NCBI GenBank assembly: GCA_033765235.1
Contig: JANRIG010000021.1
Coordinates: forward strand, 1 to 60,116
Length of the DNA: 60,116 nucleotides
Source of the DNA: JANRIG01 sp033765235
GTDB taxonomy: Bacteria; Bacteroidota; Bacteroidia; Cytophagales; UBA9547
Direction: 5' to 3'
Part shown: positions 1-8,273 of the stretch, in pieces
Position numbering within the stretch: the first letter of the stretch is position 1
How the letters are laid out: each line of letters begins with the position of its first letter
The notes under the pieces: generated by a model
Database searches by the model: none
The model's input: the letters and a program-made list of their open reading frames with translations, nothing else
What the model was told of the DNA's origin: nothing
Program-made: the position numbers and the translations under genes

Positions 1-177
1 TGTAAGGCTTTGCAGGGTGTAGTTTTTGCTAAACACAAAATCTGCCCAGTTGGTTGGTGCCGAGGCTATTACATCGTGCCCTACTATTTTGCCGTCTACT
101 GCCAGCTTGTAGTCAGGGTCTGTAGTAGGGGTGCGGGTACCAAATATGAGAGTAATAATAATGAGTAATGTAATCAT
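1..177 (-). CDS. Partial exported protein, tail-fibre/endosialidase-chaperone-adjacent type (N-terminus only)
   Basis: The reading frame stays open from an ATG to the window edge, giving 59 residues; the rest lies outside. It begins with a hydrophobic stretch (MITLLIIITLIFG) that looks like a short signal peptide. Next comes 'DYKLAVDGKIVGHDV', then 'WADFVFSKNYTLQSL'. This pattern (LAVDGKI ... W-DFVF-xxYxLxxL) is familiar from the C-terminal parts of many Bacteroidota cell-surface or tail-fibre-like proteins, where it precedes a 'HLPxIPS' segment. Here it follows the signal sequence almost directly, so this may be a mini version or a degenerate copy of the family. The function is unknown and the family assignment rests on pattern memory only. 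Confidence 0.5.
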   Translation of the reverse strand, partial: MITLLIIITLIFGTRTPTTDPDYKLAVDGKIVGHDVIASAPTNWADFVFSKNYTLQSLT

Positions 178-210
178 TTATGTTTTAAACATGCAATATA
201 GTGAGTATTA

Positions 211-333
211 ATTTTGAATTATGAATGATGAACGATTAATGATTAACGATTAATTTTAAATCTTCAATCTTTTGATTTTTGAGTGTTTATTTTTGAATCA
301 TGAATGATGTACGATTAATTTTAAATCTTCAAT
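211..333. repeat. AT-rich intergenic direct repeat, two copies
   Basis: The segment 'ATGAATGATG-ACGATTAAT', followed shortly by 'TTTTAAATCTTCAAT', appears twice about 70-80 bases apart between the partial gene and the T9SS cargo gene. The first copy has an extra 'GATTAACGATTAAT'. No gene or clear promoter is visible between the two coding regions. Confidence 0.55.
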
Positions 334-370
334 TTTAAATCAACAATCATCAACCAAAAATCACCAATCA

Positions 371-3097
371 TCACTTTATCACTACCAGCCTTTGGGTTTG
401 TGTGTGGCCGTCGGGGGTGGTGAGGGTGTAGAAGTATATGCCTGTGGGCAGGTGGCTGTGGGTAAATACCTTGCTGTGCTCGCCTGCAGGATGGTGCAGC
501 TGGTGCACTACCTCGGCTACAGGCTGCCCCAGGGTGTTGGATATGCGCAGGTGCACCTCACCCTCTTGTGGCACCGAGTAGTAGAAGGTGACTGTACCAT
601 ACGACGGGTTGGGGATGGCGAGCAGGCGGGCAGATTGGGAGGTACGTGAGGCGGGGGATTGATTTTTATTAAGATTGGGTGTAGTATGCGATGAAGCTTC
701 TGCATCTAACTTAGCAACAAATGCTTTATTATTTGCATTATATGTTCCAGCAGATGCCAAACTACTACACAATGTATTTATCTCACTTTCAGTAGCTTGT
801 GGTACTACTCTAAAATATGAAGGCGGATAGATAACTTCCTCATCTGAGGTAAGTACAAACTCACCATTTAATGTAGTTTCATTTTTGAGCTCAATTTCAG
901 GTGCTGCTATTGTTTTAGTACCTGCATTAGATGTCAATGTTCCATTATCAATTACAATAGAATTTAATGCAACTATTTTTTCGTCTGTGTTATAAGTATT
1001 CACACCTGATATTGTAAGGTTGTACGGCAAGCTTGATAATTCATTTTGAGGCCAATTATCTATGGGACTACCCAATCTAAAGTTAGAAAACGACAAGTAA
1101 TTGTGGTTACCTACAGTAGTTGTAACTATGTTATATAAATGAAACCCATTATTACTGTTTGTTTCTTTAACTTTATATGTATAAATATTAACAATATCAG
1201 GGTCTGATGGCAAAGCATCTTTTTTATTCATAATAACAAGTAATTTTAGTTTTGGATGAGGCATTATATGTTGAGTTAAATTTTTGAGAACACCAAAAAA
1301 ATTAACTTGGTAATTGGTGAGATATCCTAGACTACAATATTTAGTACCAAATATAAAATCTTTAAGCTTATTAGACCCGCTCACACTTTTTTCTATATTA
1401 AAGCCATTTTGTTCAATTTTATTTCTATAAGTTTCAATATTAAATGGCTCTTGTGGATTCCTGTAATAATTTTGAATTACAGGACCTACCATAAATCCTG
1501 AGTTTTGACCATTTACATCAGTAGGAAAATTAACTATATCTAAGGTTAAATTTACATCAGGCAAGTTTTCATAAGAAAATACTAGTGAAGCTTTAATGTC
1601 TTTTACTTCTAACCCACTATGTGGATTAATAACCCATTTTACATCTTTTTTAAGTTTATATGCATTAACAGTTGGAAATGGATAAAGATATGCTTGTGGT
1701 ACTGATTGAACTATTATGCCTGAAGGATTAGGATAGTAAGTTATATATTCTATCTCAGGGGCTTCTGTTAATGCAAATACACCCATAACATTATTGTAGT
1801 ATGGATGGCTTTTATTTGTTTCGGGGGTATGAGCATCTCTTTTTACAGTGCCTGGATATTGAATGGATACTGCCTCTGTAATTTTTTCTTCTCTTATGGT
1901 GCCTTGAGTAGTTGCTAATGCATTTAATGCATAAGTTTGAGGTACTGAATACATTTGACCTTCTTGGTCATTGCCACTACTAAGAGTACTTAGAAAAAAA
2001 TCAAACACCCCACTGGCATTTAATGCATAACTTGCCACTGGGTTTGAAAAATTTAATACTGTTTTTACACCTTGCTTTACAGTGCTTTTTATTACAGTTG
2101 TATATGTGGATTGCTTGTTACAACTTCCATATTTACAATCATTAGAACCTTTTTTTATTTTATCATATGTTTTATCAATTTCCTTCGTGATTTGCTCTTT
2201 CCGACGAGTTACTTGTGTTACTCCCCCTGGCACAGTAGAGGTGGTTATGTTACCACTCACATCTAAACTTCCTCTTATTGTTCCCAATATGGCAGCACCT
2301 AAATTAGCTCCTTCATTATAAGAAGACATATTATCATTTTCTCCTTCCATATAGGGTTTGGCATCAAGTGTGCCATTTATAGTTGTTACCAAAGATACAT
2401 CTGCTTTATTCACATACCTGATATCTAATTCAAAAGCGCTTGGTTGAAAACCTGTATTTTTACAAGTGCAAGGGTCATACATGATGGCAAAGTCTGCCCT
2501 AAGCCATTGACCATTGGAGGTGCTAATCCTATTGGCTACTGATAATGATAAATTTGGGTCAAAATCTTGAACTGAGTTTATTTCATCTGGTGTAGAAAAT
2601 TGAAAAGCTGCAGTTCTTGAATTAGATACTGTATTTTTTAAAGTAATAAAAGCCATATAATTTACTTTTGCACTTTCTGGAAGATATGCAAATACTCTCA
2701 ATATTCCTCTGTATTTATTGTATAGAATCAAATATGCATAATTTTCATTTAAGTAGTTGTTAGGATTTCCAAAATCAAATTGTATCAAATTCCACCCGTT
2801 TACTGTTTTATTATCTGGTGCATCTGGTGAGCGATTTACCAAAAACAAGCTGGTATAAAAATCTTTAGTATTCCACCCATTATTTTCCCAAGGTGCATAA
2901 GCGTCTCCTGCAGTTTTTTGACCTAATGCATTTACAAAATATATAGGATATTTGGTAGGATTGTTTTGATCGAGACTATACTTTTGAAAATCAAATACTT
3001 CATTAAATGAACTTGATGAGTTTTCAAGACATTGACCATGTACAAATATTGAAATTCCAAAAAAGAAAATAATGAATGAATATTTAATTGATTTCAT
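371..3097 (-). CDS. Secreted protein with type IX secretion (Por) C-terminal sorting domain
   Basis: A 908-residue exported protein. The N-terminus is a signal peptide (basic MKSIKYS, then a hydrophobic run to 'VHGQC'). The last ~80 residues form a type A T9SS sorting domain: 'AIPNPSYGTVTFYY', then 'LRISNTLGQPV', then 'LPTGIYFYTL', ending 'QRLVVIK'. Family knowledge says such cargo crosses the outer membrane through the T9SS and is attached or released after the domain is cleaved. The ~800-residue passenger is rich in Asn, Thr and Tyr and I cannot assign it. The sorting-domain end of the gene is much richer in G+C than the passenger (see findings). The start overlaps the end of the upstream lipoprotein gene by 14 bases, which suggests co-transcription. 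Confidence 0.8.
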   Translation of the reverse strand: MKSIKYSFIIFFFGISIFVHGQCLENSSSSFNEVFDFQKYSLDQNNPTKYPIYFVNALGQKTAGDAYAPWENNGWNTKDFYTSLFLVNRSPDAPDNKTVNGWNLIQFDFGNPNNYLNENYAYLILYNKYRGILRVFAYLPESAKVNYMAFITLKNTVSNSRTAAFQFSTPDEINSVQDFDPNLSLSVANRISTSNGQWLRADFAIMYDPCTCKNTGFQPSAFELDIRYVNKADVSLVTTINGTLDAKPYMEGENDNMSSYNEGANLGAAILGTIRGSLDVSGNITTSTVPGGVTQVTRRKEQITKEIDKTYDKIKKGSNDCKYGSCNKQSTYTTVIKSTVKQGVKTVLNFSNPVASYALNASGVFDFFLSTLSSGNDQEGQMYSVPQTYALNALATTQGTIREEKITEAVSIQYPGTVKRDAHTPETNKSHPYYNNVMGVFALTEAPEIEYITYYPNPSGIIVQSVPQAYLYPFPTVNAYKLKKDVKWVINPHSGLEVKDIKASLVFSYENLPDVNLTLDIVNFPTDVNGQNSGFMVGPVIQNYYRNPQEPFNIETYRNKIEQNGFNIEKSVSGSNKLKDFIFGTKYCSLGYLTNYQVNFFGVLKNLTQHIMPHPKLKLLVIMNKKDALPSDPDIVNIYTYKVKETNSNNGFHLYNIVTTTVGNHNYLSFSNFRLGSPIDNWPQNELSSLPYNLTISGVNTYNTDEKIVALNSIVIDNGTLTSNAGTKTIAAPEIELKNETTLNGEFVLTSDEEVIYPPSYFRVVPQATESEINTLCSSLASAGTYNANNKAFVAKLDAEASSHTTPNLNKNQSPASRTSQSARLLAIPNPSYGTVTFYYSVPQEGEVHLRISNTLGQPVAEVVHQLHHPAGEHSKVFTHSHLPTGIYFYTLTTPDGHTQTQRLVVIK

Positions 3098-3923
3098 AAG
3101 AAATACGTTTAGCTTTTAAAGTTTTATTATATATTATTGCTTTGTTGTATGGGTATACTGTGTCCCAATTAAAAAAATAACAAGTGAGGCTGTCTTTGTC
3201 TTTAACATGTACTTTAAATAATTTTTCATATGGGTCATTACAATAATCACCTTTTACCTCACTAAGATATAGTGTGTTTAATGTAATTCCTTGACCATGT
3301 AAATAATTTACATTTTTATACTGTTCTTCGCATATTTTTAATGAAAAAGTTCTAGGATATCCTTCCATTAAGGCATATTTGTACGGATTTCGATAGTTAT
3401 TCAAACTATCAGGTATAGGTCTAATACTAAACTTAAATGTATCAGATGGGTTGGTACTTTCAATGCCTAACCAAGTGCCATATGTATAAGTAAAATATTG
3501 TGGTTTTACTGTAAGTATTCTGGTATAAGTGGCTACAGAGTCAAATTTTTTACATGCTATTTTTCTGTACACAGTTAAAGTTACTTTTATTTTTTGCCCT
3601 ACTTGGTCGGGCGAAAATAAAATACCTGAGCCTGAACCTGTAAACACCCTTGTATCAGTACCTACCCTCCACTCGTATCTGTTTGCTGTACTATCTAATG
3701 CTTTAAAATTTATCCATTTAACGGCAGCTATTTCGTCTTGGTCATATTCTACAAGTTCTTTTGATTGTATAAAAGGACTTTCATACATCCTAAAATTAGC
3801 TCTTAGCGTATCGTACTTTGTGCAAGGGTCTATGATAGGCTTAGGCTCCTCATCGCACGAGCATTGGCTAAGAAATAAGCACATTAAGCAAAAAATCAGT
3901 AGTTTAGAGATTATATGTTTCAT
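3084..3923 (-). CDS. Lipoprotein, possibly surface exposed, unknown function
   Basis: 279 residues. A lipoprotein signal peptide ends at Cys21 ('LFLSQC'), followed by S-C-D-E-E. An acidic run just after the lipid-bearing Cys resembles the Bacteroidota lipoprotein export signal that sends proteins to the cell surface. The middle of the protein has alternating hydrophobic and Thr/Val segments that suggest an Ig- or PKD-like beta fold ('SPDQVGQKIKVTLTVY'). It overlaps the downstream T9SS cargo gene by 14 bases, so the two are probably made together and may act together at the surface. A hairpin repeat lies about 25 bases upstream of the start. No enzymatic motif is visible. Confidence 0.65.
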   Translation of the reverse strand: MKHIISKLLIFCLMCLFLSQCSCDEEPKPIIDPCTKYDTLRANFRMYESPFIQSKELVEYDQDEIAAVKWINFKALDSTANRYEWRVGTDTRVFTGSGSGILFSPDQVGQKIKVTLTVYRKIACKKFDSVATYTRILTVKPQYFTYTYGTWLGIESTNPSDTFKFSIRPIPDSLNNYRNPYKYALMEGYPRTFSLKICEEQYKNVNYLHGQGITLNTLYLSEVKGDYCNDPYEKLFKVHVKDKDSLTCYFFNWDTVYPYNKAIIYNKTLKAKRISYEIN

Positions 3924-3948
3924 ATCAGGCTATATATTTTTAAGTTGT

Positions 3949-3973
3949 TTTGTTGGTGAAGAACACCAACAAA
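3949..3973. repeat. Perfect 10-bp-stem hairpin, member of the GGCGAAA-hairpin repeat family
   Basis: TTTGTTGGTG and CACCAACAAA pair perfectly around the five-base loop AAGAA, followed by GGCGAAA. The same hairpin occurs three times in tandem near 34.7 kb, and a diverged copy lies 400 bases away. Only the hairpin plus GGCGAAA is present here, not the longer repeat body. Confidence 0.7.
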
Positions 3974-4020
3974 GGCGAAAAAGATAGTAGTAGTGTCATA
4001 ATACATTGTATATCAATAGA

Positions 4021-4361
4021 TAATTGCTATATATATCTGCTGCTATGTGTGGTAGGGTATAACTTATTGCTTCTTTGTCACTTTTTACTTGATTAAAAAG
4101 TAACCAAAAAATCAAGGCTGGCAAACAAAAAGCTAAAAATTGGTTTCATTTCGCTAAAAATCAAAAACTTGCCTCCACGCACTTGCTTTCAGGCTTCGAA
4201 CAGTTTGATTTTTTTCACGCTCATTTCACCTATTTTTTTCATGCTTTTTGTTTGATGCCACTGTAAATGGTAGTTTTCAATACCTCGCTGGTCTTAGCGC
4301 TTCTTTTAGACCACTTTTCGTTGTTAGACAAGTTAGCGTAGCGATTGCCAAATGACAAATA
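4021..4361. other. Non-coding stretch with an ACTTTTTA/TAAAAAGT hairpin
   Basis: No convincing reading frame is present on either strand. At 4080-4101 an inverted repeat (ACTTTTTA ... TAAAAAGT, loop of six) sits inside 'TTTTTACTTGATTAAAAAGT'. The text that follows (AACCAAAAAATCAAGGCTGG) resembles intergenic repeats I associate with Bacteroidota genomes, but no second copy exists in this window. I assign no function. Confidence 0.35.
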
Positions 4362-4470
4362 ATAGAAGATTTTTTATCTTCATAATACAAAAATTTTTAT
4401 TTTGCTATGGTTTTGACTTAAAGTATTCCTTCCGCCTAGCTTGCATGTGAAGAATACTTGCAAGGGCGAA
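4362..4470 (-). repeat. Diverged copy of the ~111-bp hairpin repeat
   Basis: Read on the minus strand, this segment aligns end to end with the tandem units at 34.7 kb: TTCGCCC, hairpin, a GAAGGAATAC-like block, the TCAAA-CCATA block, an A/T run, and a GAAG...CTTC inverted repeat. The hairpin stem differs in sequence but still folds: CTTGCA/TGCAAG replaces CTTGTT/AACAAG. It ends 14 bases before the start of the next gene, so it forms that gene's upstream region. Confidence 0.7.
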
Positions 4471-4484
4471 ATAAATAATACAAA

Positions 4485-4976
4485 ATGTATCCTATCAATA
4501 TAAATTTTTGTGACATAAAAGACGGACTCGAGTTGGCATCATATATTGTAACCATTCTGAGTTTAATCCTGGGTTTTGTTATCTATTTTAACAATAAAAT
4601 AGTAGAAAAGAAAAATCAAAAGCAAAGAATTTTTGAAACTGTTGATGAATGGTATATGAATTTTTTAAAAGTTTCTTATGACAATATTATCAACGCTAAG
4701 CCTTATTATTATAAATATTTAAAGGATTCAGAAATTAAAAATGTGGATAATAAAAAAATTAAGCAGATAATATATTTCGAAATGATAACATCAATCATGG
4801 AAAGAACCTATTTAATATTGAAACAGCATAAAAATATAGATATAAAAATACATAATGGATGGAAAAACTATATGAAAGAGTGGTGTAAAGTAAGTGAATA
4901 TAAAAAATATTGGAAATTTGTGGGTGAACAATGGGATGAAGATTTTGCAAAATTTATGAACAGCAATATAAAGTAA
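4485..4976 (+). CDS. Small membrane-anchored protein of unknown function
   Basis: 163 residues. One transmembrane helix is visible near residues 18-36 ('ASYIVTILSLILGFVIYF'), followed by a basic stretch (KIVEKKNQKQR) and a helical, Lys/Tyr/Trp-rich cytosolic domain. It has no signal peptide cleavage site and no catalytic motif that I can name. The layout (short N-terminus, one helix, positively charged exit) suggests a cytosolic C-terminal domain. Base composition is more AT-rich than the housekeeping genes around it and it stands alone between repeats, so it may be accessory DNA. Confidence 0.5.
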   Translation: MYPININFCDIKDGLELASYIVTILSLILGFVIYFNNKIVEKKNQKQRIFETVDEWYMNFLKVSYDNIINAKPYYYKYLKDSEIKNVDNKKIKQIIYFEMITSIMERTYLILKQHKNIDIKIHNGWKNYMKEWCKVSEYKKYWKFVGEQWDEDFAKFMNSNIK

Positions 4977-5152
4977 ATAGTATAAAAGTAATATCATACC
5001 TTAGCTGGCGCACATCTGAATGGCAAGATGCCATGGAATATAGGTCACTCGTGTGGACAGGAGCGACTGGGGGAGTAATGAAGAAGGCAAGACTTATTTA
5101 AATTTTAACTTTAAACTTTGCCCTTTGCACTTTACATTAATCATACAATTAT

Positions 5153-5160
5153 TACTTTTG
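5153..5160 (+). promoter_or_regulatory. Bacteroidota-type -7 box (TACTTTTG)
   Basis: Exact match to TAnnTTTG, 25 bases before the DUF3108 gene start. A clear -33 TTTG at ideal spacing is not visible; the nearest upstream TTTG is 25 bases away. Confidence 0.45.
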
Positions 5161-5185
5161 TGTCCTAAATATGTAGCCTGTTTTC

Positions 5186-6004
5186 ATGTCTGTCAAACTC
5201 GCATTTGTAATTACCTTCATATTTTCTTCATTTTTTACCTATGAATATAACCATTCACAAGCTGCCATAGAGCTGGAAAGGGACAATTTTAGCAAAGGTG
5301 AGCTACTCACCTACAGGCTTCACTACGGCTTCATCACTGCAGGCAAAGCTACTATAGCCGTGGACAATGATATATATGATATAAACAAAAAACCATGCTA
5401 CTCCATATCCGTAACAGGCTCATCCATAGGCACATTTGACTTATTTATCAAAATACGCGACACCTGGAGCACCTATATAGATACTACAGACTATGTGCCC
5501 CAAAAGTCGGTGAGAAACATAGAAGAAGGCAGATACAAACTATTGGAAGAAGCCACCTACTACTATGCAGAAGAAAAGGTGAATGTGCTGCGTATGCAAC
5601 CCGGCAGACAAAATGAAGTAAAAGACTATAAAGTACCTCATAATGTACAAGATATAGTGAGCGGATTTTATTATTTGAGAAGAATAAATTTTAACAAACT
5701 CACCAAGGGCGACACCCTTTCCATAAATGCTTTTTTTGATAAAAACAATTATAAATTTCGCGTAAGATATATGGGCAAAGGAACCGTAAAAACTGATGCA
5801 GGCAAGTTCAGAGCCATAAAATTAGTGCCCGTAATGCCCAAAAATACCATGTTTGACGGTGAAGAATCTATTAAAGTATGGATAAGTGATGATAAAAATA
5901 AAATACCCTTGCTGGCAGAAGCAGAAATGTATGTAGGAGCTGTGCAGCTGGAGCTCACCCAGTACAAAGGACTAAGAAACCAACCTTCATTTATAAAAAA
6001 ATAA
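5186..6004 (+). CDS. DUF3108 domain exported protein
   Basis: 272 residues, with an N-terminal hydrophobic signal segment (residues ~4-20). The mature part starts with 'FSKGELLTYRLHYGFITAGKA', the typical opening of DUF3108 proteins. Later hallmarks are 'VQDIVSGFYYLRRI' and 'TDAGKFRAIKLVPVM', then 'IKVWISDDKNKIPLLAEAEM' near the C-terminus. The family is periplasmic or outer-membrane-associated and predicted to form a beta-rich, lipocalin-like fold; its role is not established. The start follows a good -7 promoter box. The gene stands alone ahead of the thioredoxin gene, which has its own promoter-like box. Confidence 0.85.
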   Translation: MSVKLAFVITFIFSSFFTYEYNHSQAAIELERDNFSKGELLTYRLHYGFITAGKATIAVDNDIYDINKKPCYSISVTGSSIGTFDLFIKIRDTWSTYIDTTDYVPQKSVRNIEEGRYKLLEEATYYYAEEKVNVLRMQPGRQNEVKDYKVPHNVQDIVSGFYYLRRINFNKLTKGDTLSINAFFDKNNYKFRVRYMGKGTVKTDAGKFRAIKLVPVMPKNTMFDGEESIKVWISDDKNKIPLLAEAEMYVGAVQLELTQYKGLRNQPSFIKK

Positions 6005-6069
6005 GCCGAAATATTACATACTTTGCATATTTATCAATGTAAAGTTATCGTTAAATAATTGTTAATTCT

Positions 6070-6077
6070 TAGATTTG
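6070..6077 (+). promoter_or_regulatory. Bacteroidota-type -7 box (TAGATTTG)
   Basis: Exact TAnnTTTG match 42 bases before the TlpA-like gene start. No well-spaced -33 element is evident. Confidence 0.4.
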
Positions 6078-6119
6078 CAGAGCTAACTTGTCATTATACT
6101 TATAAATTTACTAAATATT

Positions 6120-7448
6120 ATGAGAAAAATATCGTTTTTCTACACCATAGTTATTGTTTTCATCTCACTTGCATCGCATGGTGCACAAGTGATTTTTTCA
6201 GGTACAGCTGTAGATGCACCTGCCAATTCCAAATTATATTTATATGAGTATTTTGGCACATATTTTTACAAAACAGACTCTGTCATTATCAAGAGCGATG
6301 GCACATTCAAGTTAGAAAAAAATACCTACCTGCCACGAGGTTTTTACCAAATAGGTGAAAATGAGAAAAATTCACATATCATTATATTAGCTAATGAAAG
6401 CCCTGTAGTAAAACTCACATGGAGCAACATAAGCCAAAATTTTGAAGTATCAAACTCGTTGGAATACAAACTCTACACAGATTTTATAAATTTTAACAAG
6501 CAAATAGGCGAATTGGAGACCAAAGCACGCGAACTTAATACGAGTGGAATGACAAAAGAAGAAGCTACAGCCATATATAGCCGTTATCAAGCAAAGTTTG
6601 ATTCTTTACAAAAAGCACAAGCCACATTCAAAATGAATGCTATAGCTCAAAACAAAGGCTCGTATTTTGTAAAAGTGCTCAATTTATTCAGCTTTGACGA
6701 CAAAACATCCAAAGAAGCATTCATAAAGCCCTCAGAATATACAGATATAGAATATACCCGTGGCGATATGATGCTGAACAAACTGGCTTTTTACCTGCAG
6801 CGCTATGCGGGCAACGACAATGGACTGTGGAAAGCTGAAGCCACAGATGTCATAAAAAACTGCCCTCCAAATTCTAAAAACAAAGAACTGTTTTACATAA
6901 ATTTTATTCAAATACTCATGCAAAGCGGTGTAGATGGCACCGGCAACTTAGTGAAAAAGCTCAAAGAAGAGTACAAAGACAGCCCGCGCACTATGCACTT
7001 TATAAGTATGTTGCCCAAAGGCGAGCCCAAAGAAGGAGAAGCAGCCCCCGATATTGTACTTGCCGATACCAGTGGCAAGACTATTACCCTATCATCGCTC
7101 AAGGGCAAAGTAGTGCTCATAGACTTTTGGGCATCGTGGTGTGGCCCATGCCGTATGGAAAACCCCAATGTGGTACGCATATATAATATGTACAAAGACA
7201 GAGGCTTCACCATTTTCAGCGTGTCGCTGGACAATAATAAAGCCAATTGGCTAAAAGCCATAGCTTACGACCAACTCTCTTGGCCCAGTCATGTATCTGA
7301 CCTGAAAGGATGGCAATCTGATGCAGCAGGGCTATACCATGTGAAAGGAATTCCGGCTACATTTTTGCTCGACAAGGCCGGTAATATCATTGCAAAAAAT
7401 CTCAGAGGTCCATCTCTCGAAAAGAAATTAGCAGAATTATTTCCTTGA
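6120..7448 (+). CDS. TlpA-like periplasmic thioredoxin with N-terminal DUF4369-type domain
   Basis: 442 residues with a signal peptide (MRKISFFYTIVIVFISLASHGAQ). The first ~120 mature residues ('DAPANSKLYLYEYFGTYFYK') fit a DUF4369-like beta domain. A helical middle region follows, then an AhpC/TSA-thioredoxin domain from ~residue 305 ('GEAAPDIVLADTSGK'). The active site W-C-G-P-C lies near residue 340 ('FWASWCGPCRMENP') and the cis-Pro is in 'VKGIPATFLLD'. These proteins reduce or exchange disulfides outside the cytoplasm, often in cytochrome c maturation or envelope redox repair. The response-regulator gene starts five bases after its stop, so the two are probably co-transcribed. Confidence 0.88.
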   Translation: MRKISFFYTIVIVFISLASHGAQVIFSGTAVDAPANSKLYLYEYFGTYFYKTDSVIIKSDGTFKLEKNTYLPRGFYQIGENEKNSHIIILANESPVVKLTWSNISQNFEVSNSLEYKLYTDFINFNKQIGELETKARELNTSGMTKEEATAIYSRYQAKFDSLQKAQATFKMNAIAQNKGSYFVKVLNLFSFDDKTSKEAFIKPSEYTDIEYTRGDMMLNKLAFYLQRYAGNDNGLWKAEATDVIKNCPPNSKNKELFYINFIQILMQSGVDGTGNLVKKLKEEYKDSPRTMHFISMLPKGEPKEGEAAPDIVLADTSGKTITLSSLKGKVVLIDFWASWCGPCRMENPNVVRIYNMYKDRGFTIFSVSLDNNKANWLKAIAYDQLSWPSHVSDLKGWQSDAAGLYHVKGIPATFLLDKAGNIIAKNLRGPSLEKKLAELFP

Positions 7449-7453
7449 TATAT

Positions 7454-8149
7454 ATGAAAAATAAGGACAAAATCAAAATACTTTTAGTTGACGATGAAGA
7501 AGATATATTAGACCTACTGGAATACAACCTCATAAAAGACGGATACGAAGTACGCACTTGCAAAAACGGCAAAGAAGCTATAGAAGTAGTAAAAGAATTC
7601 TTTCCGCACCTTATAATACTGGATATAATGATGCCCGTGCTCGACGGTATAGAGACCTGCCGCAGAATAAAAGATATGCCGGAGTTTTCAAAAACTTATA
7701 TCATAGTGCTCACTGCACGCAACGAGGAATACTCAGAAGTGGCAGCATTTGATGCCGGTGCCGACGACTTCATTCCCAAACCTGTGAAACCAAAAGCACT
7801 ACTCAGCAGACTGGCTTCTATATTTAAGCGTGAGCGCAAAAAAGATGAAAACTCACAAGCTACCATATACATACGCAACCTTAAGATAGACCGCAATACC
7901 TACATGGTATACAAAGATGAAAAATCGTATGTGCTGCCTCGCAAAGAATTTGAGCTTTTGTTTTTTTTAGCAGCCAACCCCAAAAAGGTTTTTAACAGAG
8001 ACGAACTGTTGCAAAAAATATGGGGCACTGATGTATATGTACTATCCCGCACGGTAGATGTACATGTGCGCAAAGTACGTGAGAGATTGGGCGAAGATTT
8101 TATTAAAACCATCAAAGGAGTAGGATACAAGTTTGATGATGAAGATTAA
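7454..8149 (+). CDS. OmpR/PhoB-family response regulator
   Basis: 231 residues from the ATG chosen here; an upstream in-frame TTG would add three residues and overlap the previous gene, and is less likely. The receiver domain has the acidic pair D13-D14, the phosphoacceptor D57 ('ILDIMMP'), the Thr in 'VLTARNEE' and the conserved Lys in 'FIPKPVKP'. A winged-helix DNA-binding domain fills the C-terminal half ('YVLPRKEFELLFFL', 'TVDVHVRKVRERLG', 'IKGVGYKF'). It should bind DNA as a dimer when phosphorylated. No histidine kinase is adjacent, so its partner is elsewhere; the sequence resembles PhoB-like regulators of Bacteroidota. Confidence 0.93.
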   Translation: MKNKDKIKILLVDDEEDILDLLEYNLIKDGYEVRTCKNGKEAIEVVKEFFPHLIILDIMMPVLDGIETCRRIKDMPEFSKTYIIVLTARNEEYSEVAAFDAGADDFIPKPVKPKALLSRLASIFKRERKKDENSQATIYIRNLKIDRNTYMVYKDEKSYVLPRKEFELLFFLAANPKKVFNRDELLQKIWGTDVYVLSRTVDVHVRKVRERLGEDFIKTIKGVGYKFDDED

Positions 8150-8196
8150 ATACAATTTTTCACAACCTCATATTTACAATATCAGGGATTAATATA

Positions 8197-8204
8197 TACC
8201 TTTG
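8197..8204 (+). promoter_or_regulatory. Bacteroidota-type -7 box (TACCTTTG)
   Basis: Exact TAnnTTTG match about 70 bases before the heme A synthase start. The -33 region is AT-rich with no perfect TTTG. Confidence 0.4.
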
Positions 8205-8273
8205 CACTGAACTAACGCGACCAATATATTATAGCATTATATTACTTTTTCTTACTAATTTATTAATATAAAA

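Noticed and set aside
392..705. Plus- and minus-strand frames of 60-85 codons within the sorting-domain region
   Set aside because: They are by-products of the GC-rich DNA encoding the T9SS sorting domain in another frame.
3529..3987. 152-codon plus-strand frame opposite the lipoprotein gene
   Set aside because: It lies wholly on the antisense of a gene with a clear lipoprotein signal, has no family resemblance, and ends in the hairpin repeat.
5053..5244. 63-codon plus-strand frame before the DUF3108 gene
   Set aside because: It crosses the promoter-like box and overlaps the start of the DUF3108 gene in another frame, with no recognisable protein features.
7445..7453. TTG start of the response regulator, overlapping the thioredoxin gene
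   Set aside because: The ATG three codons later gives the standard N-terminal length and needs no overlap.
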